The notes beneath the pieces are model-generated. The model had not been told where the DNA came from. It worked only from the letters and a program-made list of their open reading frames with translations, and searched no databases. Shown in pieces: positions 1 to 9,900 of a DNA stretch of 13,535 nt. How positions within the stretch are numbered: position 1 is the stretch's first letter; each line of letters starts with the position of its first letter. A program made the position numbers and the translations under genes. The stretch is taken from the NCBI GenBank assembly GCA_027311485.1, contig DAICYU010000048.1, positions 1-13,535 of the forward strand. The letters run 5' to 3'. This DNA comes from Acetobacteraceae bacterium (GTDB taxonomy: Bacteria; Pseudomonadota; Alphaproteobacteria; Acetobacterales; Acetobacteraceae).

Positions 1-50
1 GGATGAACGGCACTGGTCCGTGCGCGGCAGCCGGCCCGCCGCAGGCATGA
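1..50 (+). CDS. Possible C-terminal end of an upstream gene (partial)
   Basis: A reading frame entering from the left edge ends with TGA at 48-50, which overlaps the ATG of the next gene as ATGA. Such 4-bp overlaps are common inside operons, so these may be the last 15 codons (ending ...GPPQA) of an upstream polysaccharide gene. Nothing about its function can be read from so short a tail. The frame of the downstream kinase is also open to the left edge, so this assignment is a guess from the overlap alone. Confidence 0.3.
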   Translation, partial: MNGTGPCAAAGPPQA

Positions 51-1033
51 TCGTGACCCGTACGCCGTTGCGCATAAGCTTTGCAGGCGGCGGGACGGAT
101 CTGCCCGATTTCTACAACGTCGAAGAGGGCGCCGTGCTCAGCGCCGCGGTCGACAAGTATGTCTATGTCACCGTCAAGCGGCACAGCGAATTGTTCAATG
201 AACCGATCCGCCTGAACTATTCACGCACGGAGCAGGTGAACAGCGTCGGCGAGATCGAAAACAACATTGCGCGGGAATGTCTAAATTTCCTTGGCATCGA
301 GCCGCCGATCTTCATCAGCACGGTGGCGGACATGCCGGCCTCGACGGGAATGGGGGGATCGAGCGCGTTCGCAGTCGGGCTGCTGAACGCCCTGCATGCC
401 TTTCGCGGCGAACGGGTAACGGCGGGCCAGCTTGCCGAGGAAGCCTGCTATATCGAAATGGAGGTCCTGAAGGAGCCGATCGGCAAGCAGGACCAATACG
501 CCGCGGCGTTCGGCGGCCTGAACGTGCTTCGGTTCGGACATGGGGGCCGCGTGACGGTGGAGCCACAGCACGTGGTCAACGGTGCCGTCGGGCGTCTGTT
601 CAGCAACATCATGATGTTCTGGACCGGGCATCAGCGCGCCGCAGCGTCCGTGCTGTCGGAGCAAAAGAGCAAGACGCCGGCAAACCTCGACGTGCTGCTG
701 CAGATGCGTGGCCAGGTGTATGATCTGCGCAAGCTGTTTGCAGGCCACGAGATCGATATCGCGCGTCTCGGCGGCGTCCTCGATCAAGGGTGGCAACTCA
801 AGCGCCGGCTTGGATCAAGGATCACCACCTCGGACATCGACCGCCACTATGCCAGTGCCATGCAGGCCGGCGCGGAAGGCGGCAAGCTTTGCGGCGCCGG
901 CGGCGGCGGGTTCCTGATGTTCCTGGTGAAACCGGACAGTCGGGAACGGGTGCGCCAGGCGCTGTCTGACCTGACCTATGTGCCGATCGGCTATGAAGTC
1001 CACGGCTCCCGCGTGCTGTATCCAACCGAATAA
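47..1033 (+). CDS. GHMP-family sugar kinase, D-glycero-D-manno-heptose 7-phosphate kinase (HddA)-like
   Basis: This is a 328-residue cytoplasmic small-molecule kinase of the GHMP superfamily. The N-terminus MIVTRTPLRISFAGGGTDLP (residues 1-20) and the stretch GKQDQYAAAFGG (146-157) are typical of HddA, which phosphorylates D-glycero-D-manno-heptose 7-phosphate at C1 on the way to GDP-heptose. The glycine-rich ATP-binding motif PASTGMGGSSAF lies at 97-108 and the C-terminal GHMP motif CGAGGGGF at 282-289. The start was chosen at the ATG at 47 because family members begin exactly at MIVTRTPLR; a GTG at 20 and the open frame to the left edge would add atypical residues. The ATG has no strong Shine-Dalgarno and overlaps a possible upstream stop. 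It is followed 18 bp later by an epimerase gene. The exact sugar is inferred; related GHMP kinases act on other sugars. No heptose isomerase or nucleotidyltransferase is visible here. Confidence 0.85.
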   Translation: MIVTRTPLRISFAGGGTDLPDFYNVEEGAVLSAAVDKYVYVTVKRHSELFNEPIRLNYSRTEQVNSVGEIENNIARECLNFLGIEPPIFISTVADMPASTGMGGSSAFAVGLLNALHAFRGERVTAGQLAEEACYIEMEVLKEPIGKQDQYAAAFGGLNVLRFGHGGRVTVEPQHVVNGAVGRLFSNIMMFWTGHQRAAASVLSEQKSKTPANLDVLLQMRGQVYDLRKLFAGHEIDIARLGGVLDQGWQLKRRLGSRITTSDIDRHYASAMQAGAEGGKLCGAGGGGFLMFLVKPDSRERVRQALSDLTYVPIGYEVHGSRVLYPTE

Positions 1034-1040
1034 TACTGTT

Positions 1041-1048
1041 GGGAGAGG
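1041..1048 (+). promoter_or_regulatory. Ribosome binding site of the epimerase gene
   Basis: The purine run GGGAGAGG sits three bases before the ATG at 1052, with its GGAG core about six bases away. It supports that start. Confidence 0.55.
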
Positions 1049-1051
1049 CTG

Positions 1052-1618
1052 ATGATTTTCAACCGGACTGAAATACCCGGCGTTTGTACTGTCGATCTGG
1101 AAAAGCGCGCCGACGAACGCGGCTTCTTCGCCCGCGGCTGGTGCGGGCAGGAGTTCGCCGACGTGGGTCTGTGCAACCGGCTGGCGCAGATGAATATCTC
1201 GTTCAATCGCCACAGGCATACGTTGCGCGGCTTTCATTACCAGGTCGCGCCGTACCAGGAGGACAAGCTGCTGCGCTGCGTGCGCGGCGCCGTGCACGAC
1301 GTGCTGCTCGACCTGCGTCCGGACTCACCGACCTATATGCGGCACATCACCGTCGAGCTCTCCGCGGCAAATTATCGCATGCTGCTGGTTCCGAAAGGTT
1401 GTGCCAACGCGTTCCTGACGCTGCAGGACGACACCGAGGTCACGTATCTGGTGTCCGAGTTCTACACCCCTGTCGCCGAACGTGGTGTCAGATGGAACGA
1501 TCCGGCCTTTGCCATTTCCTGGCCGGCCGAACCTGCCGTGATCTCGGACAAGGACCGCAACTGGCCGGACTATGTGCGTGGCCGCGCGCCGGCCCTGGCC
1601 ACAGCGGATCAGGAGTAG
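1052..1618 (+). CDS. RmlC-like sugar-nucleotide 3,5-epimerase (dTDP-4-dehydrorhamnose epimerase family)
   Basis: This is a 188-residue cupin-fold protein of normal RmlC length. RmlC epimerises C3 and/or C5 of dTDP-4-keto-6-deoxyglucose; relatives act on other 4-keto sugar nucleotides. Family landmarks are TLRGFHYQ with the catalytic-base His62, Lys72, RGAVHDVLLDLR (79-89), Tyr138 in the general-acid position (EFYTP), the GVRWNDP signature (145-151) and the SDKD region (165-168). The usual PEGFAHGF segment reads PKGCANAF, so the conserved active-site His near position 119 is Asn. This may mean a different substrate or a 5-epimerase or 3-epimerase specificity, so the dTDP-rhamnose role should not be assumed, and no rmlA, rmlB or rmlD is visible. 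A purine-rich Shine-Dalgarno precedes the ATG, and the stop lies 4 bp before the next gene's start. Confidence 0.85.
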   Translation: MIFNRTEIPGVCTVDLEKRADERGFFARGWCGQEFADVGLCNRLAQMNISFNRHRHTLRGFHYQVAPYQEDKLLRCVRGAVHDVLLDLRPDSPTYMRHITVELSAANYRMLLVPKGCANAFLTLQDDTEVTYLVSEFYTPVAERGVRWNDPAFAISWPAEPAVISDKDRNWPDYVRGRAPALATADQE

Positions 1619-1622
1619 TCCG

Positions 1623-2957
1623 ATGTTCATTGTTGATCGCGAACTCGAACGGTTGGAGCGAACCGGCAAGCGGATCAGGGTCGGCATGGTGGGGGCGGGT
1701 TTCATGGCCCGCGGCATCGCCCGGCAGATGCTGCAATACACCAAGGGCATGGAACTGGCCGCGATCGCCAACCGGCGGCCCGACATGGCGCGGCAGGCCT
1801 ACGCGGAATCGGGGGAAATGAATGTCTCCCATGTTGCAACAGTGGCGGAACTGGAGGCGTGCATCGCCGCTGGCCAACGTGCGGTAACCGATGATCCGAT
1901 GCTGCTGTGCGACGCTCAGGGGATCGATGTGGTCCTGGAGGTGACCGGTGCGGTGGAGTTCTCGGCGCAGGTCGTCATGCGTGCGATCGCGCAGCGGAAG
2001 CATGTGGTGATGATGAATGCCGAGTTGGACGGAACTGTCGGGCCGATCCTGAAGCGGTATGCCGACCGGGCAGGGGTGGTCATCACCAATACCGAGGGCG
2101 ACCAGCCTGGCGTTATCATGAACCTGTATCGCTGGGTGAAGGGGCTGGGTGTCCGGCCGGTGCTGTGCGGCAATATCAAGGGGCTGCACGATCCCTATCG
2201 CAATCCGACGACTCAGGAGGGCTTCGCCCGGAAATGGGGCATGAAAGCGCCGATGGTCACATCGTTCGCCGACGGCACGAAGATATCGTTTGAAAACGCG
2301 ATCGTCGCCAATGCAACCGGCATGCGGGTGGCCAGGCGCGGCATGTATGGCCCAGTGGTGGAGCCGGGCACACCGATTCAGGAATCCGTCAACTGGTATC
2401 CGCATGAGGATCTGCTGAACGGGCCCGGTATCGTCGACTACTGCGTCGGGGCAATGCCAAATCCTGGCATATTCGTCCTGGGCACGACCGACGACGCGAC
2501 CGAGATTCACTATCTTTCGCTCTACAAGATGGGGCCTGGGCCGCTGTATTGCTTCTATTGGCCCTACCACCTTTGCCATTTCGAAGTGCCCTTCACCGTG
2601 GCGCGGGCAGCGATCTTCCGGGATGCGACCATCGCCCCGCTGGGCGAACCGTGTGTTGATGTTGTCGCCACCGCCAAGCGTGACCTGGAACCCGGCGAAT
2701 TCATCGACGGGCTCGGCCACTACATGACCTACGGCTTGTGCGAGAATGCACGGACGGTGCACGACGAGCGGCTGCTGCCGATCGGGTTGGCTGAGGGGTG
2801 CCGGGTGAGGCGGGCGGTTCCGCGGGATCAGGTTCTGTCTTACGACGATGTCGAGCTGCCGCCCGGCCGGTTGTGCGATGCGCTTCGCCTGGAACAGGAC
2901 GTTCATTTCTTTGGCCGCTCGGCGGCGCTTCGCCCCGAGGTCGTTGCCGCGGTCTAG
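1623..2957 (+). CDS. NAD(P)-dependent oxidoreductase with C-terminal SAF domain (predicted homoserine dehydrogenase-like, COG4091 type)
   Basis: This is a 444-residue cytoplasmic protein. An N-terminal Rossmann fold has the dinucleotide-binding glycine motif VGMVGAGFMARG at residues 20-31 and the segment MNAELDGTVGP at 131-141. It is followed by the EGDQPG box (159-163) that I associate with the predicted homoserine-dehydrogenase-like/SAF family. The C-terminal 90 or so residues (RDLEPGEFIDGLG to the end) fit an SAF domain. The start is the ATG at 1623, with AGGAG at 1611-1615 seven bases upstream; an in-frame ATG at 1572 lies inside the preceding gene and is less likely. Its place between an RmlC-like epimerase and a PAP2 protein suggests it oxidises or reduces a sugar or sugar-derived intermediate rather than homoserine. 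That role is inference, and the substrate is unknown. Confidence 0.8.
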   Translation: MFIVDRELERLERTGKRIRVGMVGAGFMARGIARQMLQYTKGMELAAIANRRPDMARQAYAESGEMNVSHVATVAELEACIAAGQRAVTDDPMLLCDAQGIDVVLEVTGAVEFSAQVVMRAIAQRKHVVMMNAELDGTVGPILKRYADRAGVVITNTEGDQPGVIMNLYRWVKGLGVRPVLCGNIKGLHDPYRNPTTQEGFARKWGMKAPMVTSFADGTKISFENAIVANATGMRVARRGMYGPVVEPGTPIQESVNWYPHEDLLNGPGIVDYCVGAMPNPGIFVLGTTDDATEIHYLSLYKMGPGPLYCFYWPYHLCHFEVPFTVARAAIFRDATIAPLGEPCVDVVATAKRDLEPGEFIDGLGHYMTYGLCENARTVHDERLLPIGLAEGCRVRRAVPRDQVLSYDDVELPPGRLCDALRLEQDVHFFGRSAALRPEVVAAV

Positions 2958-2966
2958 CCGCCGAAG

Positions 2967-3815
2967 ATGGCGTCCAATCACCAGCCCGGCGTCGCCCAGC
3001 CGCATACGACCCAGTCCGGTATCATGCTGAACGCCGGACGAGGGGCAGCGTGGGGAAGTATGTCCCTTGCCGTCGGATTTGCGGCCTTGTTCGCCGTCGC
3101 TCTGCTGCTGCGCGTCAATCCCGTCGCGTTCGACTATCCGCTGGCACGGGCGGTGAACCAACTGGCCCTTGGCAGTGAGGCTGCAGGCCGGCTTGCCGTC
3201 GCCGTTACCTATCCCGCCGTGCAGGGCGTGGCGATCGTTTCACTCGCCTGGGGTTGCTGGTTCAGCCGGACCGATCCGGTCTGGCGCGGACGTATCGTGC
3301 GGGGCGCAGCCGCGGCGATTGTTGCATCGGTGCTCGCGCATTTTGTCCAGGACCTGCTGCCGCCGCTGGTCAAGCCGATCTTCGATTCCCGCCTTCATAT
3401 CCGCGCGCCGGGCGCCCTGGGCGATATCGACGTGCTGCGGGCCACCTCAAACCCTGGTTCATCGAGCTTTCCCAGTGAGCGTGCAACTCTATACGCCGGA
3501 CTGGCCATCGCCATCTTCGCTGCAAGCCGGGGAATCGGTCTGATCGCGCTTGGCTGCACCGCTGGAGTCGAGGCTGCCCGCATCTATCTGGGACTGCACG
3601 AACCCAGCGATATCCTTGGCAGTTTCTTCCTGGCCGCCACCGCGGTTTGGCTTGTCGAAGCCGCGACCCGGCGCGCATTCGGTGGGCTGGTCATGAACTG
3701 GGAACGGCGGTCGCCCGCAGCATTTTACGGCGCCGCCTTTGCCGCTTCCTATGGTCTTGCGACGGCGTTTGAGGATCTGCGGGCGCTCGCCGCCCTGCTG
3801 CTTCATGCCGCCTGA
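2967..3815 (+). CDS. PAP2-fold integral membrane protein with a substituted motif-2 histidine
   Basis: This 282-residue membrane protein has about six hydrophobic segments (roughly residues 33-50, 78-98, 110-128, 173-200, 216-231 and 254-278). PAP2 phosphatases hydrolyse lipid phosphates or diphosphates such as undecaprenyl diphosphate. Motif 3 is intact as R205-X5-H211-X3-D215. Motif 2, normally FPS-(D/G)-HA, reads FPSERA (168-173), so the His is Arg172. Motif 1 is only loosely visible around K136 to R146 and lacks the normal RP ending. Classical activity is therefore doubtful. Starts at 3024 and 3060 are also in frame and would remove a polar N-terminal tail; the ATG at 2967 is kept because it lies 9 bp after the upstream stop. 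As the last gene of the run, it could act on the lipid carrier or on the polysaccharide product. Confidence 0.75.
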   Translation: MASNHQPGVAQPHTTQSGIMLNAGRGAAWGSMSLAVGFAALFAVALLLRVNPVAFDYPLARAVNQLALGSEAAGRLAVAVTYPAVQGVAIVSLAWGCWFSRTDPVWRGRIVRGAAAAIVASVLAHFVQDLLPPLVKPIFDSRLHIRAPGALGDIDVLRATSNPGSSSFPSERATLYAGLAIAIFAASRGIGLIALGCTAGVEAARIYLGLHEPSDILGSFFLAATAVWLVEAATRRAFGGLVMNWERRSPAAFYGAAFAASYGLATAFEDLRALAALLLHAA

Positions 3816-3873
3816 CCGGGTAAATGCTTCCACCTTTGGCGCTCTCCCTCCGGCAAGCGATTGTCCCAAACGG

Positions 3874-3907
3874 AAGCCACCCCGGAGGTTTCCCTCCGGG
3901 GTGGCTT
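3874..3907. terminator. Bidirectional hairpin terminator between convergent genes
   Basis: This is a perfect 15-bp inverted repeat (arms 3874-3888 and 3893-3907) with a four-base loop, placed between the ends of the PAP2 gene and the autotransporter gene. Read on the minus strand the loop is GAAA, a stable GNRA tetraloop. It starts 24 bases after the autotransporter stop and 58 bases after the PAP2 stop. Neither side has a long T tract, so efficiency in either direction is uncertain. Confidence 0.75.
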
Positions 3908-3931
3908 GAAGGGGTGCTGCAGCAGGCCGGC

Positions 3932-6900
3932 TTAGAAGGCGACGCGGATACCGCCCGTCGCCGTGTAGGCTTGCGCGTTGCTGCGGACGTCGCCGCCCGC
4001 ATTGACGAACAGGACGATGCCCTTCGGCGTCACCATGTTGATCCCCAGGCCGCCAACCGCGGCCTCGCGGCCGGTATTGGCCGTGCGGAACGCCATTGAC
4101 GGGTCCGCCATGCCCGCGGTGAAGGCCGCGTTGGTGATGGTGTTCGTGTCGCCGAACTCATGCCCCCAGAACAGGGACGCATCCACCGACATGGCATAGC
4201 CCCCGCCCAGGGTCCATGTCCTGCTCACGCGGCCACCAATCCGGCTCATGGCGCTGGTGACCTGTGAGCCCGCGACGGCCAGGGACAGCGCGCCGGCATC
4301 GCTTTCCGTCAGCGCGCCTCGGCTGACCCGGTCCACGCTGAACCCGGCCAGTGGCGTCAGAACGAAGCCGGCGGCCTGGTAGGTGCGGCCGACATCCGCC
4401 CGGAAGTCGAATCCGGCGCCCGAGGCGTTGCCGTTCGCGGTGCTGCCATAGGTCGCCAGCGGCCGGCGGACATCGGCCTCGGTGTAGTTGAGGCCCATCT
4501 GCCCGTTCACGAAGGATCGTCCCAGCGCATAGGACCCGTATCCGACGATGTTGGTCATGGTCAGCTGCGAGGACGCGGCGGTGTCGTTTGACGAAACCGA
4601 ACCGAATGAGGAGCCGATCGCGGCGCCGAGTTGCAGGTTCGGGTTGACGGCCTTGTCGGCGCCGAGGGTGAAGCCACCCGACGCGGCGTTATAGCCGGTA
4701 TTGCCGTTGGAACCGACGGCAAGGTTCTGCGCCTGGGCCGCGGTCCAGATGACGATGCCGGAGTTGGTCTGGGTCAGCGACAGCTTCGGGGTGCCGACGC
4801 CTTCGCGGCCCGATGCCATCCGCTCGCTGACGGTGTCGCTGAAGCCCTGGGCACGGTCGAGCCCCGCCATCAGCGTATCGCCGTAAATGGTGCCGCCAAG
4901 CGTGTTGAAGATCTGCGGCAGTGTGGTGGGCTGGGCCTGGTACAGCGTGCCAAGGGCGGCCGTGGCCAGGGCATCGTTTCGCGGTCCGGCCGCGCCGCGC
5001 ATCGCATTCAGCCCCATGGCAACCTGGTTCTGGTTGGCATCGAGCTTCGTGTTCCACGCCGAGAGGTTGGTGTAGTCGGCCGGTGTCACATACAGCGTGA
5101 TCGCGTTGGCGGTGTAGAGTGCGTCGAAGCGCGTGCCGGGGGCGAGATAGCTGGTCGGCTGGGCGATGGTGGCGTAGGACCCAAGCACGCCGCCCGCGGC
5201 CTGCACGATGTTGAAGCGCGAGGTGACCGGCGGCGTATAGATCTCGGTCGTCGGTGTGCCACCGATGGTGAACACGACGTTCAGCACGGGGGCCAGCACC
5301 CCAGCGGCGGTGTAGGTGGCGTTGCTGCCGGTCACCAGCACGGAGCTGTAGTCGCCCAGATAGCTGGCGTCTGTGGGCATCGGGCCAGACGTTGGCGGCA
5401 ACGGTGCCTGGGTGGTGCCGTTGATCTGGATTTCCGTGGTCGAAGTCGGGGTCAGGACGACGCTGCGGGTGAACGCCAGCGTGCCGGGGCTGTTGCCGGG
5501 ATTCAGCAGGCCGGAGATGGTTGCGGTCTGGCTGACCACACCCGTTCCGCTCATGCTGCTTCCGGTCGGGACGACCAGCTGGTTGGAGTCAACCGACCAG
5601 TTGCCTGTCGCAACGGCGTCGCCGGTGAACAACTGGGCGTAGTTCAGTCCAACCATGGTGATCGGGCCGGTCAGATCCAGCTTGTAACTGCCGGCCTTGA
5701 TCGATCCGCCGGCATCGATGGTGAAGGGCCGGTTGGTCGTCAGGTCGCCAGCCAGCAGCAGCTGGCCGCTTTCGATCGTCACGCCGCCGGACGGGGCGCC
5801 CAGCGCCGCGTCGGCATTCACCGCCAGGGTGGTGTTGCCGGTGATCAGCGTGCCGCCGCTGTAAGTGTTATGCGCGGTCAGCCCCAGATAGCCGCCGCCG
5901 TTGGCGATCAGCGACCCGGGACCGGACACGACGCCGCTTTCGTTGATCGTGTGCCCGTTGGTGTTGATCTGCCCGCCGCCGGCGGCCAGGACCAGGTTGC
6001 GACTGGTATTGAAGCTGGTGGTGGGCACCAGCGTCGCATGGTTCAGGGTCAACGGCGCGGTTGCCGCGCCCAGCGCGGCATTGCCGTTTACCATCAGCGT
6101 GGCGTTGTTGACCGTGGTGCCGCCGGTATAGGTGTTTGCGCCGGTGAAGGTCTGCGTGCCGCCATTGATCACGACCGACCCACCGGTGCCGCCGGCAAGC
6201 CCGCCATCGGCGATCGTACCGCCGAACGTGCTGTTGGCAGCGGTCAGCGTCAGAGCCTGGTTACCCAGGGCGACGGTGCCGGATCCGGCCAGGGTGGTGA
6301 TCGACGCGCCCTGGCTCGTGTTGGAAATGTCGAAGGTGCCGTTTGCCGCCACGCCCGAGGAAGCGGCGATGCTTCCGGTTCCGCTCAGCCCCAGGGTTGC
6401 CCCGGGCGCGATTGTGGTGGCGCCTGTGTAGGTGTTCACGCCGGACAATATCTGCGTGCCACCGGCCGCGGTGATGCCACCCGCGCCCTGGATCGCGCCG
6501 GCAAAGGTCGGTGTCGTCCCGAGCGGGTTTGGCCCGCCGGTGAAGGTCAGCGTCTGGTTGCCCAGGTTCACCACACCCGTGCCGAACAGCCCGGGAATGC
6601 TGGTGCCGGCTGTGGTGGCGCTGATGTCGTAGGTGCCGGAGTCCAATACCGCGGCGTTGGCAGCACTGCCCTGGCCCGCCAGGTTCAGCGTGGCATTCGG
6701 CGCGATCTCGGTCCAGCCGGTATAGGTGCTGACACCGCTCAAGGTCTCGGTGCCCTGGTTGACCTGCAGGGTGCCGCCGGTTCCGCCGGCGATCCCGCCG
6801 TCGGTCAGGGACCCGCTGAAGGTGCCCGACGCCGCGGTCAGAATCAGCGGCGAGGCGCCAAGGGCGACGGTTCCGCTGCCCGACAGCGTGGTGACGAACG

Positions 6901-9900
6901 TCGCCGGCGCGGCGGAGGTGTCGAACGTGCCGTTGGCGACGACGCCGGCCGAGGTGGCGATGCTGCCCCCCGCGGCCAGTGCGAGCGTGGCGGATGGCGC
7001 GACGGTGGTGACGCCGGTGTAGCCGTTCATGCCGGTCAGCGTTTCGGTTCCACCCGCGACGGTCAGCGACCCGCCGGCTCCGCCGCCGACGCCGCCATCG
7101 ACGATGTTGCCGGCGAAGGTGCCGTTGGCGGCGGTCAGCGTCAGGGTCTGGCCGCCAAGCATGACGAAGCCGTTGCCGGACAGCGTGGTCACCGACGCGC
7201 CGCTGGTCGTCTGGGACATGTCAAAGGTGCCGTTCGACACGACGCCCGCCGATGTGGCGATGCTGCCGGTCCCGATCAGGGCCAGCATGGCCGCCGGGTT
7301 GATCGTTGTCTGGCCAGTATAGGTGTTGGTTCCTGACAGCGATTGCGTGCCGCCCGCGATGGTCAGCTGCCCGCCGCTGCCGCCCGCGATGCCACCGTCG
7401 GCGATCGTTCCGGCGAAATCGGTGTTGCCGCCAGTGACGGTCAGGTTCTGTGCGCCGAGGTTCACCATCCCGGCACCGGCCAGGGTGATGATCGAGGCGC
7501 CAGACGTGGTCGCCGACATGTCGAACGTGCCATCGGCCTGCACCACCTGGGAATTGGCGATGCTGCCAATGCCGGCCAGGGCCAGCGTGGCGCCCGGGGC
7601 CACCGTGGTCGCGCCGGTATAGGTGTTGGTGCCGGTCAGCGTCTCGGTGCCGGCCGCGATAGCCAACTGCCCACCGGTGCCACCGGCCGTTCCGCCGTCG
7701 GTGATCGAGCCGGCGAAGGTGTCGGCCGCCGCCGCCAGTGTCAGCATCTGGTTGCCCAGTGCGGCGGTGCCGGAGCCTGACAGCGTGGCGATCGTGGCGC
7801 CATTGGTCGTGGCCGAGATGTCCAGTGTGCCGTTGTCGATCACGCCGGGCGAGGTTGCGATGCTGCCCGTGCCGGCCAGGCCGAGGCTTGACCCGGCGTT
7901 GATCGTGGTCATGCCGGTGTAGGTGTTTGCGCCACTCAGCGTCTGCCAGCCGCCGGCGACGGTGAGATTGCCGGTGCCCTGGAGCACGCCGCCGAAATCG
8001 GCCTTGATTGGGCCAAGGCCGGCGGTGATCGTCAGAGGCTGCGCGCCAAGGTTGACCGTGCCGGTGCCTGTCAGGCTCATCAGCGATGTGCCGCTGTTGG
8101 TCTGCGCGATATCGAGGACGGCGGACGGGTTCGTGATGTCGACCGAGCGGGAGGTGGTGATGCTGCCATAGCCGCTGAGGACCATCTGGCCGCCATTCAG
8201 CAGCGTCGGCCCCACATAGGTGTTGGGCGCCAGCAGGATCAGCGTGCCGCCGTTGGCCGGGTCATTGACCGACAGGCCGCCGGACCCGCTGATCGGACCG
8301 AGCAGGGTGGCGGAGTCGATGTTCGCCGCCACGCTTAGGTTCGGTTGCAGCAGGTTCGGCTGTGCCAGGTTCGGCGTGACCGTGATGTTCAGCATCGGCG
8401 CGGTGCCGGTGTCGATCGGATTGGTGAAGGTGACGGCGCCGGTTGCGTCGACAGCGCCGAACACCAGTGTGCTGCCAACCGGCACGAAGCTGTTGGCGCC
8501 GACGAACAGGCCGGCGTTGTTGTTCAGCGTGACCGTGAGCGGACCGCCGACCGAGGCAAAGCCGCCTGATCCGGTCCATTCCACCTGGCCGGCGGTATTG
8601 CCGACGTAACGGGTGAACGTGCCGTTCGTTTCCAGGATTCCGGCGTTGGTGAAGTTCAGCAGGCTTTTGGTCGGCAGGCCGTCACCATTGGTGGCTCGCA
8701 GCCGCGCGCCGAGGCCCGGGGCGCTGGTGGGGTTGAGCGCGCTGCCGATGGTGGTTGTGCCGGCGTAGGAGTTGCTGGTGCCCGGGGCGAAGATCGTCAG
8801 GCCCGCGGCAACGGTCACCTGGCCGTTGCCGTGCATGCCGTTGACGGACGAGTCATCGGCGATGGCGTTGGCGCCGACGAAGGTGATTACATCGGTCTGC
8901 GCTGCGCCAAGGATAAGCTGTGAACTGCCGTTGAGGTAGATCGACGAGCCAGCGGAACTGCCGGTGGCGCCGCCATTCAGGCTGCTGCCGGCGATGGTGC
9001 CGTTGCCCATAAAGGTGCTGTTGCCATTGACGAGCACGGTGCCGCCGTCCTGCACGAAGATGGCGCCGCCAAGGCCGGAACCGCCACCGCCGCCGGTGGG
9101 TGACGTCACGTTCAGGCCGATGCCGCTGCTGCCCGCGCCGCCGCCGAAACCGGCAATGCCGCCGATACCTGCCGCGCCCGTCTGTCCACCCGGGCCGCCG
9201 GCCAGGCCGCCGTTGCCGCCCTGGCTGCCGCCGGCGCCGAAGCCGGAGATGCCGGCGGTGCCGCCCGCCCCGCCATCGCCGGAGTTCAACGCGGGACTGA
9301 CGCCGAGCCCGCCGAGGCCGCCGTTGCCGCCGGCCCCGCCAGCGGCGCCGAAGCCGCCCTGTCCGCCCTGTCCGCCGGCGCCCCCGGCGCCGCCGTTACC
9401 ATACGTGCCCTGGGCAAGGCCGGTGTTCCAGGCGGTCAACGCCTGCGAAGCATCCTGCAACTGCTGCGCTGCCAGGTTCTGCGCCTGCACGGCGGTCGCC
9501 ACCTGGGCATTTGCGAGCGACAGGCTTTGTGCCGTAATGGAAATATTGAAGGCGTCATTGGCCAGCGCGATGGCCGTGCGCGCGATATTGGCGGCGGCAA
9601 CTGCTGCCGCCGGAAAGTCGGTTACGGACGCGGCGTCTGTTGCGGCCTGTGCCGTATCCGCTGCCAGCTGGACCGAAGCCTGGGTGACGGACTGGGTGGC
9701 GATGGTGACGCCGGTATCCGCCTCTCCCACAGCCTGCGTAGCGATGGCCAGATTGGTGCTGGCTTCACTGACGGCGCGGAGCGCGTTGGGGTTCGATGCC
9801 CATCCCTGCTGGCCCGTGCCGCCGGCGCCACCGGCACCGCCGGCGAAGAAGCTCGGGCCGCCGTTGCTGCCGGCGCTGCCATGATTGCCGGCGAGGCCGT

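Noticed and set aside
1488..3161. A 557-codon minus-strand open frame
   Set aside because: It lies opposite the epimerase, oxidoreductase and PAP2 genes, which have clear families and ribosome binding sites. The antisense product is His/Arg/Pro-rich and unrecognisable.
4631..7336. A 901-codon open frame on the plus strand opposite the autotransporter, with further plus-strand frames of ~99 codons repeating every 300 bp
   Set aside because: They are antisense shadows of the repeated, high-GC autotransporter coding sequence. Their composition is not protein-like, and the opposite strand encodes a complete recognisable protein.
6137..8224. Regular 300-bp periodicity as a CRISPR or satellite array
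   Set aside because: The period matches whole codons of a continuous reading frame and the units are diverged protein repeats, far longer than CRISPR units.
9057..9410. Glycine-rich block as a mycobacterial PE_PGRS gene
   Set aside because: It is in frame within a protein that has a Gram-negative signal peptide, passenger repeats and an outer-membrane barrel. There is no PE domain.
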